DNA of 5,190 nucleotides from Promethearchaeota archaeon (GTDB lineage: Archaea > Asgardarchaeota > Lokiarchaeia > Sigyniarchaeales > SOKP01): assembly GCA_030612905.1 (NCBI GenBank), contig JAUWNA010000170.1, positions 1 through 5,190 on the forward strand, given 5' to 3'. The translations under genes were made by a program, and so were the position numbers. Below the pieces are notes generated by a model. It saw nothing but the letters and a program-made list of their open reading frames with translations. It was not told the origin of the DNA and made no database searches. Shown one piece after another: positions 1 through 4,576 of the stretch (positions are counted from its first letter, which is position 1; the number at the start of each line of letters is the position of its first letter).

Positions 1-142
1 TAGCAAGTATAGCATGGCAGTGTGGGCACGAATACATGTATGTCCCAGAGGAGATTCTCTGAACATTCTCATTGTCGGACAGAAAACCTTTACGTAAATC
101 TTTAAGATCAATTTCCTTCTTGCAAAAACCACAAATTTGCAT
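1..142 (-). CDS. Zinc-ribbon-like protein, N-terminal part (cut by left edge)
   Basis: This frame starts at an ATG on the minus strand and is still open at the window edge, giving 47 residues. It contains a CxxC pair (C4, C7, in ICGFCKKEI) and, about 30 residues later, a second pair (C39, C42, in YSCPHCHAI). Four Cys in this spacing fit a zinc ribbon or zinc knuckle, and H43 lies next to the last Cys. The start is well supported: AGGTGA lies at 147-152 (minus), four bases before the ATG, and is one of the best ribosome sites in the window. The rest of the protein is missing, so the family cannot be named. It could be a small stand-alone zinc ribbon or the N-terminal finger of a larger protein. 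I infer metal binding from the Cys pattern; nothing visible says whether it binds DNA, RNA or protein. Confidence 0.72.
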   Translation of the reverse strand, partial: MQICGFCKKEIDLKDLRKGFLSDNENVQRISSGTYMYSCPHCHAILA

Positions 143-299
143 AATTTCACCTAAATATTAATATTATTCATTAAGTTAAAAACTTTAATGGATTAGTTTA
201 CTGAAGAATAGAAAGAAAATGGTAATGATATATTTTCAAATTAAAAAAATAGACGTTTTGTTAAGTGCTTTATTTTTAAATTCTGTTCCTTAATTAAAA
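143..299. other. AT-rich spacer with probable terminator and promoter signals
   Basis: This stretch lies between two minus-strand genes and holds no convincing gene. On the minus strand a run of seven T (243-249), about 50 bases after the stop of the small upstream gene, could be an oligo-T terminator. A TATA-like AAATATAT (minus, about 227-234) lies roughly 85-90 bases before the zinc-ribbon start and would imply a leader of about 60 bases. Both signals are common in sequence this rich in A and T, so they are weak. Confidence 0.3.
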
Positions 300-500
300 T
301 CAGAGGATGCGATGACTATGAGGATCGAATTTGTCTCGAAAAAGATAATTAAACTTCCACATTTTTAGATAGTTTTTAAAAAAATCGTTTGGAAACTCGA
401 TTGAATTAACGATTTTCGCTTCTTTTGGCTCATTTTTCTGCTTACTAGAAGACTTCTTAAAATTATTTTTCCAATCGTAATACGATGCCGGTTTTTCCAT
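300..500 (-). CDS. Small Lys-rich hypothetical protein (66 aa)
   Basis: I do not recognise this protein. It opens with MEKPASYYDW, then has a Lys/Ser/Glu-rich, probably disordered stretch (about residues 11-30). The second half is rich in Phe, Trp and Tyr (about residues 33-56) and the protein ends in FDPHSHRIL. It is strongly basic, with no Cys, no signal peptide and no membrane segment. The mix of aromatic, charged and Pro residues looks more like a real protein than a random frame. A TATA-like TATAAAAA (minus, 555-562) lies about 55 bases upstream of the ATG, which would give a leader of about 30 bases. No clear Shine-Dalgarno site is seen. It lies on the same strand as the 159-aa gene behind it, separated by 131 bases, and appears to have its own promoter. 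A chance open frame is not excluded. Confidence 0.45.
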   Translation of the reverse strand: MEKPASYYDWKNNFKKSSSKQKNEPKEAKIVNSIEFPNDFFKNYLKMWKFNYLFRDKFDPHSHRIL

Positions 501-554
501 ATGAATCAGATGGTCTTTACCATATTAAACTCAAAGACTATCTGCAATTAGTAA

Positions 555-562
555 TTTTTATA
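555..562 (-). promoter_or_regulatory. TATA-like box for the 66-aa gene
   Basis: On the minus strand the sequence reads CAATATAAAAATT around these bases. The usual archaeal distance of about 25 bases to the transcription start would place the start near 533, leaving a leader of about 30 bases before the ATG at 500. The prediction rests on similarity and spacing only. Confidence 0.35.
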
Positions 563-631
563 TTGTGATTTTGGTTGTTGGTATGTGAATTATGTCGAGT
601 TAATATGAATCAAAATGAAAATATCAAAAAA

Positions 632-1111
632 TTAGACTTCTTTTAAGATAGTCTCTAAATGTTTTTTAAGTTCTTTTGCTTTTTCTTGATCTGGGGGATA
701 GCCATTTGATATGCCTTTTGAGATTTCATTATGCAACCATTCATCAAACTCGTTAAATGTGTTTACGTTTTTAAAAATAACATCAAGCTTGCCCAGATCT
801 TCGCTCTTAATAAGGTCGGAAAGAAAAACAGAGATTATTAGTTCTTTTGCTTTTTCAATGTTTTCAGCTCCAATAGTTATTATGTTAAAGTCTTCAAATA
901 AATTGGCACAATAGGTAAATATATCATCGTTTCCCCATCTCTGAATTTTGTCTTTTAAAAAATCTAATACACCAAGAAGGTCTAAAGGGCTTTTTCCTTT
1001 TTTAAGTTTGAAAACAACGCCATTTTCTGTTAGCTCTCTATATTTTAAGAGTAAATCGTTTAGCGCTTTAATAATTTCACTTTTTTCGGATGAAGAATCT
1101 ATTATGGGCAT
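632..1111 (-). CDS. Hypothetical helical protein (159 aa)
   Basis: I do not recognise a family. The protein is acidic to neutral, Lys/Glu-rich and looks almost wholly alpha-helical: helices at about residues 8-28, 43-58, 61-73, 83-101, 104-114, 118-132 and 142-157. The segments are joined by short turns such as TENG, GNDD, SEDLGK and SNGYPP. There is one Cys (C68), with no signal peptide, no membrane span and no nucleotide-binding motif. Codon use is AT-rich like its neighbours. The ATG is the first in-frame start, with no Shine-Dalgarno site in front of it. It is divergent from the RPA gene and shares a 135-base promoter region with it. The length, the single long frame and the promoter context support a real gene. 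A soluble scaffold or adaptor role is possible, but nothing visible shows it. Confidence 0.7.
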   Translation of the reverse strand: MPIIDSSSEKSEIIKALNDLLLKYRELTENGVVFKLKKGKSPLDLLGVLDFLKDKIQRWGNDDIFTYCANLFEDFNIITIGAENIEKAKELIISVFLSDLIKSEDLGKLDVIFKNVNTFNEFDEWLHNEISKGISNGYPPDQEKAKELKKHLETILKEV

Positions 1112-1246
1112 ATTATTACAAATTATTCTTTTCTTTTAAGAAAATCAATTACAACTTGATTTTAATTTTTTTGTTTAAATAGTCAAAATTCTAATTTGAA
1201 TTTATACTAAATTGTATATTTAGTTAAAGTAGGATTAAGTAGGAAA
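1112..1246. promoter_or_regulatory. Divergent promoter region (159-aa gene and RPA gene)
   Basis: Transcription must leave this 135-base region in both directions. At 1174-1181 the plus strand reads TTTAAATA, which on the minus strand reads TATTTAAA. It could serve as TATA box for either gene, with a leader of about 40 bases each way. A second plus-strand candidate, TTTATACT (1201-1208), would give a short leader of about 17 bases for RPA. Just before the RPA start the octamer AAGTAGGA occurs twice (1227-1234 and 1237-1244), 10 bases apart. The second copy ends two bases before the ATG, close for a ribosome site, and the first lies 12 bases away. I cannot decide which boxes are used. Confidence 0.45.
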
Positions 1247-2188
1247 ATGAGTGCTTCTATAGACAATTTATACCAAAAATTACTAGAATCAGGATTCTCA
1301 GAAGAAGAATTAGAGAGACAGGTTCAAAGTAAAGCGAAAGAGTTTGGCGGATTTATGTCGAAACAGGCTATTTTATTTATAATTGCTAAAGAAAACGGGA
1401 TCTATCTTAATTCGCCCGATGTTAATGACCAATTTTATAAAGAGTTTGAAGAAGAGATTGACTACGACGATTTCACGATCGAAATATCGGAAGTTAACGA
1501 ATCTATGACCAACATAGTGTTGTTGGGTAAAATACTCCAAGTTTACGAGACACGCGAATTTACAAGAAAGGACGGGACTCCGGGTATCGTTGGCTCATTT
1601 CTATTAGGAGATATTTCGCAGACGATAAAAGTTATTTTATGGGATGATAAAGTTGATATTACCAAAAATGATTTCTTCAGAAAAAACGAATTAATACGTA
1701 TAATTGGAGGATATTGTAGAATGGGTAGAGATAACAATCTCGAGGTACATTTAGGAAGAAAGGGTAAAATCATACTTTCTCCTGAAAATGTAAGTAAAAA
1801 TATGGAGAAGAAATTAAATAATCTTGAATACAATCAAAACCAAATCGACTCGCCACAGAAACCTAATTCTAAAATTAAGGATTTAATAGAGCAATATAAA
1901 TACATAAAAAGAGTCCAAGGACTAATTCAGATCGAAGAATTTAAAGAAGTCAACACAAAAACCGGTGAAAAAACATTTTTACTTAAATTAATACTTAGTG
2001 ATGAATCTAAGGCGATTCGAGTAATAATTTGGGGAATGAACGCTATTGAATGTTTAAAAGTACTAAGCAACGGAGATTTTGTCGAGATTACGAATCTCGT
2101 TGTTAAACAAAATATGTATACAGATGAAAAAGAGCTGTTATTTACTAAAAGCTCTGTTCTTAGAATGGTTTGTTTACCTAAAGATTAG
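1247..2188 (+). CDS. Archaeal replication protein A (RPA), two OB folds
   Basis: This is a single-stranded DNA-binding protein of the archaeal RPA type, expected to coat exposed DNA during replication, repair and recombination. Residues 1-55 form the helical N-terminal domain typical of archaeal RPA (GFSEEELERQVQ, then EFGGFMSKQAILFIIAKENGI). A first OB fold spans about 77-175, with VILWDD at 129-134 and W132 in the usual position. A Gln/Asn-rich linker (about 178-202) leads to a second OB fold at about 205-308, where VIIWGM (259-264) mirrors the first. At 313 residues it has no C-terminal CxxC zinc finger, unlike the large RPA subunit of several Euryarchaeota, so it may act as a homo-oligomer or with partners encoded elsewhere. 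The ATG start is supported by the complete N-terminal domain. The gene converges on the GTPase gene, with 40 bases between stops. The family is secure; the exact subunit type is not. Confidence 0.93.
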   Translation: MSASIDNLYQKLLESGFSEEELERQVQSKAKEFGGFMSKQAILFIIAKENGIYLNSPDVNDQFYKEFEEEIDYDDFTIEISEVNESMTNIVLLGKILQVYETREFTRKDGTPGIVGSFLLGDISQTIKVILWDDKVDITKNDFFRKNELIRIIGGYCRMGRDNNLEVHLGRKGKIILSPENVSKNMEKKLNNLEYNQNQIDSPQKPNSKIKDLIEQYKYIKRVQGLIQIEEFKEVNTKTGEKTFLLKLILSDESKAIRVIIWGMNAIECLKVLSNGDFVEITNLVVKQNMYTDEKELLFTKSSVLRMVCLPKD

Positions 2189-2193
2189 ATATT

Positions 2194-2205
2194 AAAAAAA
2201 AAAAA
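2194..2205 (-). terminator. Oligo-T terminator of the Ras/Rab-like GTPase gene
   Basis: A run of twelve A on the plus strand reads as twelve T on the minus strand, 24-35 bases after the stop of the minus-strand GTPase gene. Archaeal RNA polymerase typically stops at such uridine tracts without needing a hairpin. It lies between two convergent genes; for the plus-strand RPA gene it is a run of A and would not act as a terminator. Confidence 0.6.
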
Positions 2206-2228
2206 TTATAAATAATAGCAGACTTAAG

Positions 2229-2741
2229 TTAAAATCTATTTAACATAATTCTTGTTAAATTTTCAAACGATCTTTCTACGTTTTCACCCGTCTTGCTAGA
2301 GCATTCTGTAAAACCGCTAAAGCCCTTAACTTTGGCAATCTTTTTTCCTTCTTTAAAAGTAATTTCTCTAATTATATCTAAATCCGCTTTACCGCCAAGT
2401 AAAAGGAGTGGAATTAGTTCCTTTCTACCATTTATAACGGATAACCAATTGTCAATGTGAGCAAGAGAGGGGTAATTTGTAACGTCATACATTAATATTC
2501 CTCCCATAGCCCCATTTATATATTTAGGTAAGATAAATCGAAATCTTTCCTCGCCGCCGAAATCCCAGATCATTAACTTTACCTTTTTTCCATCAACTTC
2601 AAAGGTTTTAGTTTCAAAATCAACTCCAATAGTCATCTGAGAATCTGATATGAATAAATCTGTTTTAAATCTTTTTGTTAATGTTGTTTTTCCACAACCC
2701 GCATCACCAAAAATTACGATCTTAAAGATTGCGTCAAGCAT
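2229..2741 (-). CDS. Ras/Rab-like small GTPase (170 aa)
   Basis: This is a Ras-superfamily GTPase, a GTP/GDP switch of the kind greatly expanded in Asgard archaea. All five G motifs can be read. G1 is GDAGCGKTT (12-20), with K18 and T19 for phosphate and magnesium. G2 is T37 in MTIGVDF, much like the Rab TIGVDF. G3 is WDFGGEERF (59-67). G4 is GGKAD (116-120). G5 is ECSSKTG (146-152). Two positions differ from textbook Ras: the catalytic Gln after DxxG is Glu (E64), and the Asn of NKxD is Gly (G117). From memory, GGKxDL and WDFGGEERF variants recur in Lokiarchaeal GTPases, so they probably mark a lineage rather than a dead enzyme. The protein ends in LNRF, with no C-terminal Cys for prenylation and no membrane span, so it is likely soluble. 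AAGGAT (2745-2750, minus) precedes the ATG at normal spacing. It is a single gene with its own terminator. Confidence 0.94.
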   Translation of the reverse strand: MLDAIFKIVIFGDAGCGKTTLTKRFKTDLFISDSQMTIGVDFETKTFEVDGKKVKLMIWDFGGEERFRFILPKYINGAMGGILMYDVTNYPSLAHIDNWLSVINGRKELIPLLLLGGKADLDIIREITFKEGKKIAKVKGFSGFTECSSKTGENVERSFENLTRIMLNRF

Positions 2742-3061
2742 GTTATCCTTATTAGAACTATTTAATTATCTTAACTAATTTTGTTAAATGTGTATTATTC
2801 TTATCAATCTACCCTGGTGTAATGTTTTTCCTAAATACGCCTTTTTTGTAAAAAAAATAATACAAATCTAGACATAACAATTTTCATATTTAAATCTTTT
2901 CTAAATATTTAACCCGTTTTATAATTTTTCCATGCTAATTAATGTAAAAACCCTATTAAGAAATAGTAATAAGATATTTTCCTTTTTGTCCTATGAATTG
3001 AGGGAAAAGATTTTTTAATCTAAATAGTCTTAATATTTAACAATTAAACTTTATCTCAATT
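2742..3061. other. 320-base AT-rich intergenic region
   Basis: No RNA gene, GC-rich fold or long frame is visible here. It holds the upstream region of the Ras/Rab-like GTPase gene and the 3' flank of the nuclease gene, both on the minus strand. The only hint of more is on the plus strand: an ATATTTAAAT box near 2886-2895, followed about 40 bases later by a 28-codon frame (2932-3018). It is too short and too poor in signal to call as a gene. T and A tracts near 2840-2860 could stop transcription in either direction. Confidence 0.4.
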
Positions 3062-3880
3062 TTATGATTTCATCAAATAAATATAGCTTACTTTCATGTA
3101 ATGAAAGTCTTCTTTACTGACTACTTTAAGGCGTTTTAACACGTCAAAGAGCGTATATAATCCAAACTGCTGCCCGAACATAGCAACTATTATAAATAAT
3201 TTTTTTTGATGGGACTTCATCTTTTTAATATTTTTAACCTTTTCTTCAACTTTTTCGTAATCTATTAAGAATTGATTTAGACTTTTGGTACATGTCTTTC
3301 GAATATTATCGTCGTAAAAGCCTGCTAATTTATATCCCTTGTTTTTAAAAAGTTTTAACTTAAGAGAGGGAATTTCGGCCGGAACCACGCTTTTTTTAGT
3401 TTTGGACTTTTTGTAATATCTAAATCCGTAATCAGAAATTTTATGTTCGTAATAATTAGCAAAATGTAAAGGATAAACAGGACTATGGACTCCCGATTTT
3501 GTCATATTGATATAATACACGCGCCCGCGATACAATATATGAGAAATTCTCTCAAAACCTAAAATGCGGATTTTATCTTCGATCTTAGGTAGTCTCTCAA
3601 AAGAACTCCCGTTAAAAACCCATAAAACATAGCAACTATGACCGTTGTACTCTTTAGTGCGCTGGACTAAATCTTTGGAAAGAATCATTGAATGCTGAAT
3701 TTCTATTACCACTTCTTTTCCATTCTCTAGCTTGCAATATACATCGGCAATTCGATTGCCAATTGAATATTCTAGTTTAATAATTTTTATGTTGTTATTA
3801 AGTGGGAGGTTATCGTAAAAATAATCCTTTATTTTGATGTGTTCAAACGATTCTGATTCTTTTTTGTTCGATTCGATCAT
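3062..3880 (-). CDS. CoiA-like PD-(D/E)XK nuclease family protein (272 aa)
   Basis: The N-terminal half closely follows the nuclease domain of the CoiA family, known from bacterial natural competence but also found in phages and archaea. Numbered from the ATG at 3880: an ExxH...K signature occurs at 10-18 (SESFEHIKIK), D46 in GNRIADVYCKL, and E60-I-Q62-H63 in VVIEIQHS. The conserved QRTKEY helix and the strand CYVLWVFNG follow. D46, E60 and Q62 fit the metal-binding core of a PD-(D/E)XK fold. The Cys-rich zinc segment that precedes the nuclease domain in canonical CoiA is absent, and the C-terminal half (about 125-272), basic and aromatic, is not recognised. A TTG 24 bases upstream extends the frame, but a TATA box at 3921-3928 puts transcription start at or after that codon, so I prefer the ATG. 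DNA cleavage is inferred; target and pathway are unknown. It is a single gene, divergent from the Roadblock gene. Confidence 0.82.
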   Translation of the reverse strand: MIESNKKESESFEHIKIKDYFYDNLPLNNNIKIIKLEYSIGNRIADVYCKLENGKEVVIEIQHSMILSKDLVQRTKEYNGHSCYVLWVFNGSSFERLPKIEDKIRILGFERISHILYRGRVYYINMTKSGVHSPVYPLHFANYYEHKISDYGFRYYKKSKTKKSVVPAEIPSLKLKLFKNKGYKLAGFYDDNIRKTCTKSLNQFLIDYEKVEEKVKNIKKMKSHQKKLFIIVAMFGQQFGLYTLFDVLKRLKVVSKEDFHYMKVSYIYLMKS

Positions 3881-3920
3881 AATAATAATCGTTAGGGTTA
3901 CCAAATAATCGAGAATTATG

Positions 3921-3928
3921 TTTTTAAA
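3921..3928 (-). promoter_or_regulatory. TATA box of the CoiA-like gene
   Basis: On the minus strand this reads TTTAAAAA, preceded by GGG. About 25 bases downstream lies position 3898-3900, giving a leader of roughly 18-20 bases before the ATG at 3880. This spacing argues against the upstream TTG at 3904 as the start codon. Confidence 0.5.
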
Positions 3929-3956
3929 CCCAAGAATTTTTTTTTAGATTTTTTCC

Positions 3957-3964
3957 TTTATATT
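3957..3964 (+). promoter_or_regulatory. TATA box of the Roadblock/MglA-like pair
   Basis: The plus strand reads TTTATATT, close to the archaeal TATA consensus, with a T-rich tract (9 T, then 6 T) in front of it. Predicted transcription start is near 3985-3988, leaving a leader of about 30 bases to the ATG at 4017. It lies about 28 bases from the opposing box of the CoiA-like gene, so the two promoters are back to back and could interfere with each other. Confidence 0.5.
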
Positions 3965-4016
3965 GTCCAAGACTATTTCTTTTCTATCAATAAATAATTA
4001 GGTGTTAGAAAAGAAA

Positions 4017-4550
4017 ATGACTTTATTTGTACCTAAAGCTTTGTACGAAAACGAAATAACAATAGTTTTGGACGAAATTCGTTATAGTTACGGAATGCTA
4101 ACTAGAAGAGGATACATTTATGGGCTTATTGCAATTGATCAAGATGCAAAAATCATTGCAATCGACTCTAGATTCGATCGTAAGTTGAATTATTGGGATT
4201 TAAGCTCAATCGGCGCTGCCTTATTCGGTGTTGCTCGCCAAGCGCAAGATTTTTTTGAAACAGATTCGTTAATAAGAGCTACATTGATCTATAAAGATTT
4301 GCAACTTTATGTAAAATCAATTGGAGATGTAATGCTTCATAAAAAAGGAAAACGAGAGATTCTTATCGTTCTATTAGTTGATAACATGGTAAATATTGGC
4401 GTTCTTATATTGCAAATGAGAAAATTCTCGCAAAAAATTAAAGAGGCTATTACTAAAAATCAAACTATTATGACCAAACTTGAAATGACCGAACGAGAAT
4501 TAAAAGATTACCTTAGAGAATTAAAAAAGAAAGTGTTTCAATCTGCATAA
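4017..4550 (+). CDS. Roadblock/LC7 domain protein (MglB-like), 177 aa
   Basis: Roadblock/LC7 proteins dimerise and bind small GTPases, often as activators or scaffolds. The expected fold order can be followed: helix 1 (about 10-28), strands at 33-40 (IYGLIAID) and 44-49 (AKIIAI), the long helix 2 at 62-80 (SIGAALFGVARQAQDFF), strands at 87-92, 95-107 and 113-121 (REILIVLLVD), and helix 3 from about 126. A charged helix, probably a coiled coil, then continues to the end (about 140-174), making the protein longer than a bare Roadblock domain. The frame can be extended five codons to a GTG at 4002, but that codon overlaps the AGGTG ribosome site (4000-4004), so I prefer the ATG at 4017. The gene ends in TAA followed by TAATAAATAA and is 26 bases before the MglA-like GTPase gene. 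I infer that it regulates that GTPase, as MglB does MglA. Confidence 0.85.
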   Translation: MTLFVPKALYENEITIVLDEIRYSYGMLTRRGYIYGLIAIDQDAKIIAIDSRFDRKLNYWDLSSIGAALFGVARQAQDFFETDSLIRATLIYKDLQLYVKSIGDVMLHKKGKREILIVLLVDNMVNIGVLILQMRKFSQKIKEAITKNQTIMTKLEMTERELKDYLRELKKKVFQSA

Positions 4551-4576
4551 TAATAAATAAAGGTGTAGCGTGAAAA
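4551..4576 (+). promoter_or_regulatory. Leader/RBS region of the MglA-like GTPase gene
   Basis: The gap holds extra stop codons (TAATAAATAA), then AAAGGTG (4559-4565), 11 bases before the ATG at 4577. The layout closely copies the leader of the Roadblock gene: TAAATAA, AGGTGT, AG, then GAAAATGA. The spacing between AGGTG and the start is long in both. No separate TATA box is evident, so the two genes are probably on one transcript. Confidence 0.45.

Noticed and set aside
535..654. 9-base inverted repeat (AGACTATCT at 535-543, AGATAGTCT at 646-654)
   Set aside because: The arms are 102 bases apart, one lies inside a coding region, and the match does not extend. It is compatible with chance in AT-rich sequence.
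711..914. 67-codon open frame, plus strand
   Set aside because: It is antisense to the 159-residue gene, Ser/Leu/Phe-rich and without a ribosome site; a shadow frame.
948..1139. 63-codon open frame, plus strand, hydrophobic end
   Set aside because: It is antisense to the start of the 159-residue gene; the apparent hydrophobic segment is the complement of Lys/Glu-rich codons.
1543..1833. 96-codon open frame, minus strand, opposite RPA
   Set aside because: It is antisense to the first OB fold of RPA. Its Phe/Leu/Ser-rich composition is a mirror of Lys/Glu codons, with no motif and no start signals.
2742..3061. Possible tRNA or structured RNA gene in the long gap
   Set aside because: RNA genes usually stand out as GC-rich islands in such a genome; no such island or cloverleaf-like pairing was seen.
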